Source of the DNA: Rossellomorea aquimaris
GTDB taxonomy: Bacteria; Bacillota; Bacilli; Bacillales; Bacillaceae_B
Reading direction: 5' to 3'
Length of the DNA stretch: 64,000 bases
Assembly (NCBI RefSeq): GCF_035590735.1
Contig: NZ_CP141595.1
Coordinates: 3,930,001-3,994,000, forward strand
Shown here: piece after piece, positions 33,318 to 40,743 of the stretch
Layout: each line of letters opens with the position of its first letter
Position numbering within the stretch: the stretch's first letter is position 1
Program-made: the position numbers and the translations under genes
The notes under the pieces: generated by a model
Told to the model about the DNA's origin: nothing
The model's database searches: none
What the model saw: the letters and a program-made list of their open reading frames with translations, nothing else

Positions 33318-34448
33318 TCAGGCTTTTGTTACTTGCAGTAGTTCGTTTACGGTGTCCTGGTAGCTTTCCCAGATTTGTTTGCTTCGTCTGGAGATGCTGT
33401 TGGCAGAGACATCGAAGTATTCTGCCAGTTCTTTTTGAACGTGGCGGATACTGATTTCGTCGATGTTTTTCGCCATGTCCACCAGTGCTCCCGAGTAGAT
33501 TTTCGGATTGCGGATCGTTGGACGCTCTGTGTAGAAGTATTTTTCCAACACGGCTACCAGCAGTTCACTTTCTTTTTTGTCTTCCCCTTTTTCAGTCAGG
33601 AAGCTTTGAAGGGATGTGATCGCTTCAACGTATTCCGGTGTTTTCCAGATTTCTACTCCTTCGATCGCATCTTCGGATTTTTCATCCGAATCCTTGGAAA
33701 TATCTGTTTCATCCGTGACTTTAGTAGATGCTGCTGCTTTTCCTGCCTTTTTCTTTTCAGCACTATAAAGGACGAATCCGACATCTGCTATTTCCAAGTA
33801 CTGCCCTGATAAGTAATCATGCAGACTTTCAAAATCACCTTGTTCAAATCGGATTTTCACCAGTTCCATCGCTGCTTTCTCAATCGCAGGATAAATGAAG
33901 TACTGAGCGAACGGAAGATACTTCTCCCCATTCGGCAATAGTAATCCCAAGAAGAAACTATTCTCCTCTAACTTACCGAACTTTTCCGTTACAATCAGCA
34001 CATCACCGGTGATGGCTTCTTCCACTCGCAGCGTATGGTCATCCAGCTTCTCTACGGTACCTGCCGTCACACGCACGTTTTTCCAAGACTCCAGTACTTC
34101 AGCTGTCTGAGGACGAGTCACCGTGCTCAACTGCTTATCAACAAAGCGTTCGATCAAACGAACACCGTCAGCATCCTTTTGAGTCGCTCCGTACCAGCTG
34201 ACAAATGCCATTTCATAAATATCCGGATCCGCTTGCATCAAATCCATTTTCGCTAAGTAGTGATGATAGGATTCTTCCATCTCTGTTGATTGTGCCGTAG
34301 CGATATAATCATAGAGTTGCGCCTGAAGCACATCAAGCTCCTGAGTCACCAGCGTATCTATATTCACAATATTTTCTTTTTCACAGCATTTCTTATATTT
34401 TTTTCCACTGCCGCATGGGCATGGTTCGTTTCTTCCGACTGTACTCAT
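33318..34448 (-). CDS. SEC-C zinc-motif protein with C-terminal HTH-like segment
   Basis: 376 residues from ATG 34448, with GGAGG 11 bases upstream. Residues 5-21 form the SEC-C zinc motif (GRNEPCPCGSGKKYKKC), like the SecA tail that binds SecB or ribosomes. The middle is mixed alpha/beta without a family I recognise, followed by a lysine/aspartate-rich linker near residue 245. The last 60 residues include ELAEYFDVSANSISRRSKQI, which looks like a helix-turn-helix. Its own terminator follows. Position beside secA may be coincidental. Function unknown. Confidence 0.8.
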   Translation of the reverse strand: MSTVGRNEPCPCGSGKKYKKCCEKENIVNIDTLVTQELDVLQAQLYDYIATAQSTEMEESYHHYLAKMDLMQADPDIYEMAFVSWYGATQKDADGVRLIERFVDKQLSTVTRPQTAEVLESWKNVRVTAGTVEKLDDHTLRVEEAITGDVLIVTEKFGKLEENSFFLGLLLPNGEKYLPFAQYFIYPAIEKAAMELVKIRFEQGDFESLHDYLSGQYLEIADVGFVLYSAEKKKAGKAAASTKVTDETDISKDSDEKSEDAIEGVEIWKTPEYVEAITSLQSFLTEKGEDKKESELLVAVLEKYFYTERPTIRNPKIYSGALVDMAKNIDEISIRHVQKELAEYFDVSANSISRRSKQIWESYQDTVNELLQVTKA

Positions 34449-34536
34449 GTTTGTATTTACCTCCAACTTCTTGAGTCCCGTACACAAATGTTCATTATAT
34501 AACATTTAGAGCGTCCGTTAAACTGTTTTAGAACAA

Positions 34537-34571
34537 GAAAAAAGAACCAATCGCTTTTGGACTGGTTCTTT
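34537..34571 (-). terminator. Terminator after the DUF1028 gene
   Basis: AAGAACCAGTCC pairs with GATTGGTTCTT across an AAAAGC loop; T6 follows on the minus strand. Confidence 0.82.
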
Positions 34572-34577
34572 TACTAT

Positions 34578-35414
34578 CTATCGTCCCTGTTTTTTCATAT
34601 AGTCCAACACGTCAAGATCAATATAATTATCATCCTGCTCACGCATTTCAAAGTTTTCGGTATGAAGATAGTCTTTCAAGCTCTGATGAAGAGACTGTCT
34701 TTCTTTTGCATAGCCAAGACGGGTAAGTTCCCTCTCCACTTCATCTTGAATTTCACCTTCCAGCAATACGACTCTACCAGGCTCTGATTCTTTGAAATAG
34801 AGTTGATGCATCAAGTAGATTCGTTTCAATTCCTTAATGGGAGACGGGTGATCATCCACCCTGAGATCGATATACCGATCATTGAAGCCGCCATATCCAC
34901 CGTTTTCCTTCACTACTAGAAGTGCAGCAGACTGCATGCCCCGGGAATCACCACCAGCGTCCTGACCGGCATCGAGTGCATGGAGTAATCGTTCAGCAAG
35001 AGATCCGGTCGTCGATTCAAATGTCTCTGCCATCGCCTTTACAGTATCCCCATCTACTAAAATATTTCCTTGAGCAGCAAAGTGTTTACCAGTTTGTCCA
35101 CCGGCCCAGTCATAGCATCCTTCCCCTGTAAAAGTGGCAGCATTTCCACCTGCATCAATCAATCCCACCTGTCGTAATGGACGCTCGGGATCATCCTTTG
35201 TGATGATATCCAGCGCTTCCTCTGCCGTCTTTCCTTCTTCCATTAATTGAAGTGCATGAGGCCCGTACGAAGTATTCGCGTAAGACTGTGTCGCCACGGC
35301 TCCCACACCCGCTTTCGCAAAAGGCACGACAGAACCAACACCGAGGAATTTGGATTGTACCGCAATCCCCCACTCTTTCTCTTCCGGGTCATAACCTACT
35401 ATGGAATACGTCAT
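34578..35414 (-). CDS. DUF1028 protein (Ntn-hydrolase-like)
   Basis: 278 residues. The N-terminal about 210 residues are the DUF1028 domain: TYSIVGYDPEEKEWGIAVQSKFLGVGSVVPFAKAG, ATQSYANTSYGPHALQLMEEG, GVTGEGCYDWAGGQTG-like (TGEGCYDWAGGQTGKHF) and AGQDAGGDSRGMQSAALLVV. The fold resembles Ntn hydrolases; no reaction is established. The C-terminal 70 residues are helical. AAAGGAGGGC upstream of ATG 35414. It follows the M29 aminopeptidase gene by 14 bases, so a peptide or amide catabolic role is possible. Confidence 0.88.
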   Translation of the reverse strand: MTYSIVGYDPEEKEWGIAVQSKFLGVGSVVPFAKAGVGAVATQSYANTSYGPHALQLMEEGKTAEEALDIITKDDPERPLRQVGLIDAGGNAATFTGEGCYDWAGGQTGKHFAAQGNILVDGDTVKAMAETFESTTGSLAERLLHALDAGQDAGGDSRGMQSAALLVVKENGGYGGFNDRYIDLRVDDHPSPIKELKRIYLMHQLYFKESEPGRVVLLEGEIQDEVERELTRLGYAKERQSLHQSLKDYLHTENFEMREQDDNYIDLDVLDYMKKQGR

Positions 35415-35428
35415 GGTGAAGCCCTCCT

Positions 35429-36580
35429 TTAGATTAAAACGTCAGGATTCAATCCTTTTAGCTCTTCTACTACAAATAACCCATCTTTCCGAATTAAAAC
35501 ATCATCAAAGTAAATTTCCCCGCCGCCATATTCCGGACGCTGGATACAGACCATATCCCAATGAACATTCGAACGGTTTCCGTTATCCGCCCCTTCATAG
35601 GCCTGTCCTGGTGTAAAATGGAAGCTTCCGTTTATTTTTTCATCAAATAAAATATCCAGCATCGGCTCATTGATCTTCGGATTCACACCAAGGGCGAACT
35701 CCCCAATGAAACGGGCACCTTCATCTGTATCCAGAATATCGTTCAGTTCCTTCGTTTTATCTGCCGTTGCGTTTACGATCTTCCCGTTTTCAAACGTCAA
35801 AGAAACATTGTCAAAAGAAAATCCGCGATACAGTGTCGGCGTATTGTATGTAATCGTCCCATTTACACTATCCTTAACCGGAGCTGTATACACTTCCCCA
35901 TCCGGAATATTCCGTTCTCCAAAGCACATGACAGACGGAATATCCTTGATGGAAAACGTAAGGTCCGTCCCTTCGCCGGTAATCCGTACTTGATCGGTTT
36001 GATCCATCAGCTCTTTAAGAGGCTTCTGGGCTTCTTCCATCTGCTTGTAATCCACAGTACAGACTTCCAGAAGATAATCAAAGAACGTGTCATAGCTCAT
36101 CTTCGCTTTTTGGGCGAGTGACGGGTTTGGATAGTTTAATAGAGCCCATTTCTTATTTTGAATGAGATAGTCATTGGATTCTTTCATATGAGGCATGAGG
36201 AGCTGCCACTGTTCGGCCGGCACTTCACTCATCTCTGCATCATTTTCTTCGCTTGAAATATTGAGAAACGCGTCGATATCCTGATATTTTTCCATATTCC
36301 ATTTATTTTGCAGAATAATCTGTTCCGGTTTCGCATGAGTGGCCATGATACGCAGTAACTCCTGATCGCCGAGCTCATAGTATGGAATCACCCCCATCTC
36401 ATAAGCTTTCTGGAGAACCTCCTTTACAAGCGGTTTTGTCGAATGCTCTCCCATTATATAGAGCTTCTCCCCTTCTACTAATTTCAAAGAATGGGTCAGC
36501 AGTACCTTTGCCAACTTCTCTAGTCTTGGATCTCTCACTTGGTATCCCCCTAAATTTTGTCTACCTTCAAACTTCGACAA
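35429..36580 (-). CDS. M29 family aminopeptidase
   Basis: Metallo-aminopeptidase (AmpS/PepS/AmpT type), 383 residues, cytosolic. Family blocks: VRDPRLEKLAKVLLTHSLKL, GEGTDLTFSI, NIPDGEVYTAPVKDSVNG, GEFALGVNPKINEPMLDILFDEKINGSFHFTPGQAYE and NRSNVHWDMVCIQRP. Metal ligands fall in these last blocks. One copy of the AGGTCCGTCCCT 12-mer (35961-35972) is inside the codons for EGTDLT, a conserved motif, so it may be coincidence. Forms an operon with the DUF1028 gene. GGGGGATACC precedes the start. Confidence 0.9.
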   Translation of the reverse strand: MSKFEGRQNLGGYQVRDPRLEKLAKVLLTHSLKLVEGEKLYIMGEHSTKPLVKEVLQKAYEMGVIPYYELGDQELLRIMATHAKPEQIILQNKWNMEKYQDIDAFLNISSEENDAEMSEVPAEQWQLLMPHMKESNDYLIQNKKWALLNYPNPSLAQKAKMSYDTFFDYLLEVCTVDYKQMEEAQKPLKELMDQTDQVRITGEGTDLTFSIKDIPSVMCFGERNIPDGEVYTAPVKDSVNGTITYNTPTLYRGFSFDNVSLTFENGKIVNATADKTKELNDILDTDEGARFIGEFALGVNPKINEPMLDILFDEKINGSFHFTPGQAYEGADNGNRSNVHWDMVCIQRPEYGGGEIYFDDVLIRKDGLFVVEELKGLNPDVLI

Positions 36581-36606
36581 AAAATGGAAAAAACCTCCTT
36601 GGAAAT

Positions 36607-36640
36607 TTAAAAATCCTGCGGTCGCAGTGACCGCAGGATT
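36607..36640 (-). terminator. Terminator after hpf
   Basis: ATCCTGCGGTC and GACCGCAGGAT form a perfect 11-bp stem with a 5-base loop, T-rich on the minus side, just past the hpf stop. Confidence 0.92.
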
Positions 36641-36648
36641 TAAGGTTA

Positions 36649-37227
36649 TTAGTTTGTTTCGATCAAGCCATACTTCCCGTCACGACGCTTGTACACAATA
36701 TTCGTTGCGTTTGTCTCTGCGTCCGTGAAGATGAAGAATGTGTGACCCAGCATATTCATCTGCAGGATCGCTTCTTCGCTGTCCATCGGCTTAAGATTGA
36801 ACTGCTTTGTTCTTACTACTTCCGTATCGTCCTCTTCCTCCAGTTCAACCGCAGCTGCACCATTTGGAGAAACATGATTCAAATCTTCCTGAGCCGCGAA
36901 GAACTCCTTCGGGCTGCCCTTCTCACGCATCTTACGGTTCACTCTTGTTTTATGTTTGCGAATTTGACGCTCCAATTTATCTACAATCAGATCAATGGCC
37001 GCATACATATCCGTGTTGCGTTCCTCTGCACGTAACACTAATTGCGGCATTGGAATAGTCACTTCAGTTTTAGTATTTTTATCAGGATACACTTTTAAAT
37101 TAACATGTACATTTGCATCAGGAGTTTCATTAAAGTAACGGTCTAACTTGCCAATCTTCTTCTCCACGTGTTCGCGAATCGCTGGAGTTACCTCAATGTT
37201 CTCGCCTCGAATGTTGTAGTTCAACAT
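36649..37227 (-). CDS. hpf: Ribosome hibernation promoting factor, long form
   Basis: 192 residues. N-terminal S30AE/YfiA domain (LNYNIRGENIEVTPAIREHVEKKIGKLDRYF), a linker rich in glutamate near residue 130, and the C-terminal dimerisation domain (KQFNLKPMDSEEAILQMNMLGHTFFIFTDAET) that links two 70S ribosomes into 100S dimers. B. subtilis homologue YvyD is sigma-B and sigma-H controlled; a good sigma-B promoter is seen upstream here. Start has AAAGGAGGAG upstream. Confidence 0.95.
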   Translation of the reverse strand: MLNYNIRGENIEVTPAIREHVEKKIGKLDRYFNETPDANVHVNLKVYPDKNTKTEVTIPMPQLVLRAEERNTDMYAAIDLIVDKLERQIRKHKTRVNRKMREKGSPKEFFAAQEDLNHVSPNGAAAVELEEEDDTEVVRTKQFNLKPMDSEEAILQMNMLGHTFFIFTDAETNATNIVYKRRDGKYGLIETN

Positions 37228-37544
37228 GTAAACTCCTCCTTTTAAAAATAAAGCTATGTTTATATATTCTCCATTCCCTTAATTATTCCTTCTTAAACTT
37301 TCTAAATTTTTTGTCAATTTTTCGTAAAGTTTGTAATATGGTGTCGAGAGTGTTGATGGGTGTGGGATTGGAGAATAAAAGAGTGAGGTGATGGTTGCGA
37401 GTATGTAGGGTTCACCTTTCACTCTTTATATTATTATTTTCTCATTTTTTGAGGAGATTAAACGGTGGGAATTTGGAGGATTTGTGAATGGTTTGGGGCG
37501 GATTTGTGAAGGTTTGAGTTGTCGCTTTGGTGTGTAAGATTTTT
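37228..37544. other. Region between hpf and the RAYT locus
   Basis: About 320 bases with the hpf promoter; the rest, up to the palindrome array, has no gene or hairpin I can support. Confidence 0.55.
37273..37298 (-). promoter_or_regulatory. Sigma-B promoter of hpf
   Basis: GTTTAA (37293-37298), 14 bases, GGGAAT (37273-37278) on the minus strand, about 45 bases before the hpf start. It matches the sigma-B consensus with one -10 change. Confidence 0.75.
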
Positions 37545-37632
37545 TGTACCTGGTACAAATGATGCAGATTGTACCAGGTACAATCAAGGTTCGTTGTACC
37601 AGGTACATTTACTTCCTAATGTACCTGGTACA
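37545..37632. repeat. Left REP-like array of the RAYT locus, four 25-bp units
   Basis: TGTACCWGGTACA palindromes at 37545, 37570, 37595 and 37620, exactly 25 bases apart with 12-base spacers. The central base alternates between T and A. The array ends 15 bases from the transposase stop codon. Confidence 0.93.
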
Positions 37633-37647
37633 AAATGAAATCAACCG

Positions 37648-38211
37648 TTATATCCGCTGGTTCCAATCCTTAATATTAAATTTTGTTTCAACATAAAATT
37701 TATATTTCTCAAATGGATGATCACCAAGATTTGAAAGAATCTTTTGAGTATCAACAATTGATTTATAACCTGCAGTAATAAAACTCTTATAGCTGCTCCA
37801 ATGATAGTCTTCAGGTTGTTTAGAGTACTTGGATTTCACCGGGTTCAAATGAATGTAACTACTTGTATCAATTAGCTGCTTAGAGTTATTAATTAACTTG
37901 GCATAATACCGGTCCTGAAACACATGACCAACATAATTGTATTTCCGGTTAAAATACCTTGCATAGATAGAATGGATGTAATGGATAATGTCGGAAGGAG
38001 AGTTATCGAGTGTCCCAATAATAAGATGAACATGATTGGGCATGAGGCAATAGGAGTGGAGAGTGAATGGGGTTTTTTCTTTTGCTCTTTGCACTAATCC
38101 TAAGTAATGAATAAAATCTTTTCTATCTCGAAAAAGATTATTCTTTCTGTTACCGCGTGCAGTTATGTGATAAATAGCTCCAGGATACCAAACTCTATGG
38201 TTTCTTGTCAT
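37648..38211 (-). CDS. REP-associated tyrosine transposase (RAYT)
   Basis: 187 residues of the Y1/TnpA-REP family: RVWYPGAIYHITARGNRKNNLFRD at the N terminus, the HUH motif in LMPNHVHLIIG (residues 57-67), GHVFQDRYYAKLI containing the candidate catalytic tyrosine (102 or 103), and YIHLNPVKSKYSKQPEDYHWSSYKSFI. RAYTs are single-copy, non-autonomously duplicating relatives of IS200 transposases that process REP palindromes. Both sides of the gene carry phased palindrome arrays of one family, the expected cognate substrates. The gene is intact. It lies in a block that separates hpf from fliT. Confidence 0.92.
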   Translation of the reverse strand: MTRNHRVWYPGAIYHITARGNRKNNLFRDRKDFIHYLGLVQRAKEKTPFTLHSYCLMPNHVHLIIGTLDNSPSDIIHYIHSIYARYFNRKYNYVGHVFQDRYYAKLINNSKQLIDTSSYIHLNPVKSKYSKQPEDYHWSSYKSFITAGYKSIVDTQKILSNLGDHPFEKYKFYVETKFNIKDWNQRI

Positions 38212-38310
38212 AGACTCTTCCTTTCTCTAATAAAGTTACAACTATTCCTATTCGACATAATTCGAAATTCCCCTGCCTAAAAGGGTGTGTTTGGAGGGAG
38301 AAGTTTATTT

Positions 38311-38373
38311 TGTACCTGATACAGCTGCACGTTTTTGTACCAGGTACAAATGATGTCGATTGGACCTGGTACA
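38311..38373. repeat. Right REP-like array of the RAYT locus, three 25-bp units
   Basis: TGTACCTGATACA (38311), TGTACCAGGTACA (38336) and TGGACCTGGTACA (38361), again exactly 25 bases apart. The last spacer (AATGATGTCGAT) nearly repeats the first spacer on the left side (AATGATGCAGAT). Confidence 0.9.
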
Positions 38374-38385
38374 AAAACAGATCCA

Positions 38386-39141
38386 CTAAACATCCACATC
38401 CCTCCGCCCAAAAAACCACCCCGCCAATCCACCAAACCCAATCAAATACACGACAATCACCACTACAGAAAACATAAACGTCATCCCTTCAAAAGGTGGA
38501 GTCCCGAAGAAATACTGCTGCAAATCGGTATTCGCAAACAATAAATACCTCCCCCATTCCATTCCCCGCTCATTCATGACAATCAATAACGCTCCTGCAG
38601 AAAACGTCAGAAAGAGAGTCGTTCCAATGGCAAAGGAGCTGCTTCTCGTCATTACAGACAGGGTAAAAGCCATAGAACAGATGACAATCAGTTCAAGGAA
38701 TCTCAGGACATAAGCACCGGCTACCAGGAAAAAGTTCACGTTGAACTCAAAGAAGCTGTCATAGAACCACAGAATGCCCAGTAAACCAGAAAATATGAAA
38801 TGAGCAGACGTAAGAATGGTTGCTATGACGCTGACAGCTAAGTATTTGGAGAGCAGTATTTTCACACGGTTGACCGGACGAATGAGCAATAGCTTGATGG
38901 TACCTGACGAGAACTCATTGGATACGATGTCCCCTGCTATGATGAGACAGAAGACTTGTAGGACGATGATAAGGTTTGAGCTGATTCGCATATACTCCCA
39001 GAAAGAAAATTGGATTCCTTCGAATAGCATGTAGACGAATAGGGATGCGATGGAGTTGATGAATACGATGACCCCAAGTGAGATCCACATACGGGGACGG
39101 GATAGTTGTTTTAAGAGTTCATTGGTGACTAGGTTGATCAT
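38386..39141 (-). CDS. ABC-2 type transporter permease without ATPase partner
   Basis: 251 residues with six transmembrane segments of the ABC-2 permease type: an N-terminal cytosolic start NELLKQLSRPRMWISLGVIVFI, then IIAGDIVSNEFSSGTIKLLLIRPVNRVKILLSK, the conserved amphipathic region of this family, and five later helices. No ATP-binding gene is beside it, which is unusual; it may use an ATPase encoded elsewhere. Right next to the RAYT array, and 6 bases after the YjbR gene. Confidence 0.82.
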   Translation of the reverse strand: MINLVTNELLKQLSRPRMWISLGVIVFINSIASLFVYMLFEGIQFSFWEYMRISSNLIIVLQVFCLIIAGDIVSNEFSSGTIKLLLIRPVNRVKILLSKYLAVSVIATILTSAHFIFSGLLGILWFYDSFFEFNVNFFLVAGAYVLRFLELIVICSMAFTLSVMTRSSSFAIGTTLFLTFSAGALLIVMNERGMEWGRYLLFANTDLQQYFFGTPPFEGMTFMFSVVVIVVYLIGFGGLAGWFFGRRDVDV

Positions 39142-39147
39142 GTGTCT

Positions 39148-39492
39148 TCATCCGTTTCGTAATTGATTTGCCAGTTTCTTGGGGGCCACTCTCAAATAAC
39201 CTTCGTGAATCAAAGCTACAATTGCTTGCCAGCCTACTTCCTCTGTCTCTACTAGCACCCAGCCATGCCTTCCGATATATGGCGCTTTAGTGTAGCCTTG
39301 CTGCTCGAGTAAGATTTCTTGAGTGGTGGGGAGCGTTTTAATGGATAAGTAGAGATTGTTTTCCTCGCCAATGATCACAAAGGGCTTGTCCTTCACCCTG
39401 AAAGAAGTGTGTCCAAAGCCATCTATATGTTCATGAACTTCAGGGTAGGTTACGCAAAGACTTCTGATTTCATCTACCAGACTTTTTTTCAT
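39148..39492 (-). CDS. MmcQ/YjbR-family protein
   Basis: 114 residues, a CyaY-like alpha/beta fold. Conserved features are CVTYPEVHEHIDGFGHTSFRVKDKPFVIIGEE at the N terminus and YIGRHGWVLVETEEVGWQAIVALIHEGYLRVAPKKL at the C terminus. Some relatives bind DNA, function otherwise unknown. ATG 39492 is preferred; GGAGGAAGACTGG precedes it. It shares a transcript with the ABC-2 permease. Confidence 0.82.
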   Translation of the reverse strand: MKKSLVDEIRSLCVTYPEVHEHIDGFGHTSFRVKDKPFVIIGEENNLYLSIKTLPTTQEILLEQQGYTKAPYIGRHGWVLVETEEVGWQAIVALIHEGYLRVAPKKLANQLRNG

Positions 39493-39541
39493 CCAGTCTT
39501 CCTCCAGCATTTTTCTATTATTATAGCATGAGGGTATTTGG

Positions 39542-39573
39542 AAAAATAAAAAAGCCTCGAAGATTCGAGACTT
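39542..39573 (-). terminator. Terminator at the end of the fliD-fliS-fliT unit
   Basis: AAGTCTCGAA and TTCGAGGCTT form a stem with one wobble, followed by TTTTATTTTTCC on the minus strand. Confidence 0.82.
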
Positions 39574-39961
39574 AATGTGTTAGGTAGGGATTTAGTTCGT
39601 TATCAATAGATGCTTTCCATGTAGAAAAGGTTGGTGACAGTTTTTCCTGCACGATTTTTTGTTTGACTGCGTTATTGTCTAACTGTCCGTCCAGTTTCCA
39701 CGCCTGATCTGTCACAGTATCAAACCCGGTTAGAGCTTTCTGAATGCCTTCCCGCCCATCAAACATTTCTTTCAATAAGCGGTTGCTTTCGGAAATCTGA
39801 CCAATGGCCATGAAGACATCCGAAAGGACCCGGTCTCCTTCTGTTTTGCTTAAATCAGTGAAGCTTGCTTCCACATACTTCAGTGCTTCTTCGATTGTGT
39901 CGAGCATTCCGACGTATTGGCTGACCAATTCGTACTGTTGTTCGTCTAAATTCGTTGTCAA
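39572..39961 (-). CDS. Uncharacterised helical protein at the end of the fliT operon
   Basis: 129 residues, all-helical, soluble, acidic: DEQQYELVSQYVGMLDTIEEALKYVEASF, VFMAIGQISESNRLLKEMF and QKALTGFDTVTDQAWKLDGQL. No domain recognised. It starts with TTG 39961 (AGGTGATTC upstream), 8 bases after fliT, and ends at the operon terminator, so it is co-expressed with the flagellar chaperones. A flagellar role is likely by context only. Confidence 0.72.
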   Translation of the reverse strand: MTTNLDEQQYELVSQYVGMLDTIEEALKYVEASFTDLSKTEGDRVLSDVFMAIGQISESNRLLKEMFDGREGIQKALTGFDTVTDQAWKLDGQLDNNAVKQKIVQEKLSPTFSTWKASIDNELNPYLTH

Positions 39962-39969
39962 AGAATCAC

Positions 39970-40317
39970 CTATTTCTTTTTATCGTAGAACATTCCATCA
40001 TATTGTAAAGATTCGTATGGGTTTGAGTATTTTAGGACAGACGTTTTTTTCTTGGTCAATCCATTCATGTCTCGCTTGATTTCCAAACGTAATTGAGCCA
40101 ACTGCCGATCAATCTGCTGGTTCCAGGCAATCATCTGCTTGCCGAGCTCCTGCTCATCCTGAGTATAAGGAGGCTTGACGGTCCCAAGTACACTCTGTCT
40201 TTTTTCTAAAAGAGTTTCCACTTCCTCAATCGTAGCTTCCCTGTTTTCATCATTCACCTTTTCCAATGCTTCTTTCAATTGCTTCGTGATGGTATAGCAA
40301 AGAAGGACCGAGCTCAT
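39970..40317 (-). CDS. fliT: Flagellar export chaperone FliT-like
   Basis: 115 residues, helical coiled coil (LLCYTITKQLKEALEKVNDENREATIEEVETLLEKRQ). In Bacillus FliT escorts the cap protein FliD. The ATG at 40317 overlaps the fliS stop (TAATG), a coupled start; longer in-frame extensions fall inside fliS. Sequence is weakly conserved; position after fliS is the main support. Confidence 0.82.
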   Translation of the reverse strand: MSSVLLCYTITKQLKEALEKVNDENREATIEEVETLLEKRQSVLGTVKPPYTQDEQELGKQMIAWNQQIDRQLAQLRLEIKRDMNGLTKKKTSVLKYSNPYESLQYDGMFYDKKK

Positions 40318-40721
40318 TACGCCTGTCCACCTTGTCCGGCATGCTGCTTCTGGCGGTTCAGTTGAATGACCTGTTTCCACGTGTCACGGAAATCAGCGAT
40401 GAGACCCTCAACTTCTTCTAAAATTGCCACATCATTCTTGATATTGGCTTCTGTTAAGCGACGGTTGATGTAGTCGTAGAGGGACATGAGATTTTGCGAG
40501 ACTTCAAGATCTGTGTTCAACGTCACCATCAGCTCATTTACGATGGCTTGGGTCTTTTGGATATTAATATTTTTCAGTTCAATATTCTTTTCTTCAATCG
40601 CTTTTTTCGCGATATGAATAAATTTCAGGCTTCCGTTATAGAGCATAAGGGTGAGTTCACCTGGTGATGCGGTGTTGACCGAGTTATTCTGGTATGTTGC
40701 ATACGGGTTGTTGATGGCCAT
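40317..40721 (-). CDS. fliS: Flagellin export chaperone
   Basis: 134 residues, four-helix bundle. Typical start AINNPYATYQNNSVNTASPGELTLMLYNGSLKFIHIAKKAI, then NINIQKTQAIVNELMVTLNTDLEVSQNLMSLYDYINRRLTEANIKND. It binds the flagellin C terminus, and in B. subtilis FliS also stimulates FliW-flagellin interplay with CsrA. All partners are encoded in this window, including the C-terminal flagellin exons discussed under hag. Confidence 0.95.
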   Translation of the reverse strand: MAINNPYATYQNNSVNTASPGELTLMLYNGSLKFIHIAKKAIEEKNIELKNINIQKTQAIVNELMVTLNTDLEVSQNLMSLYDYINRRLTEANIKNDVAILEEVEGLIADFRDTWKQVIQLNRQKQHAGQGGQA

Positions 40722-40743
40722 AGTGACACTCCTTTATTTATGA

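Noticed and set aside
37545..38373. CRISPR array
   Set aside because: Units are short palindromes with 12-base spacers, no leader and no cas genes; the RAYT explanation fits better.
38386..39510. Complete ABC exporter beside the RAYT
   Set aside because: The second gene is a YjbR-like protein, not an ATPase; no Walker A or ABC signature is present.
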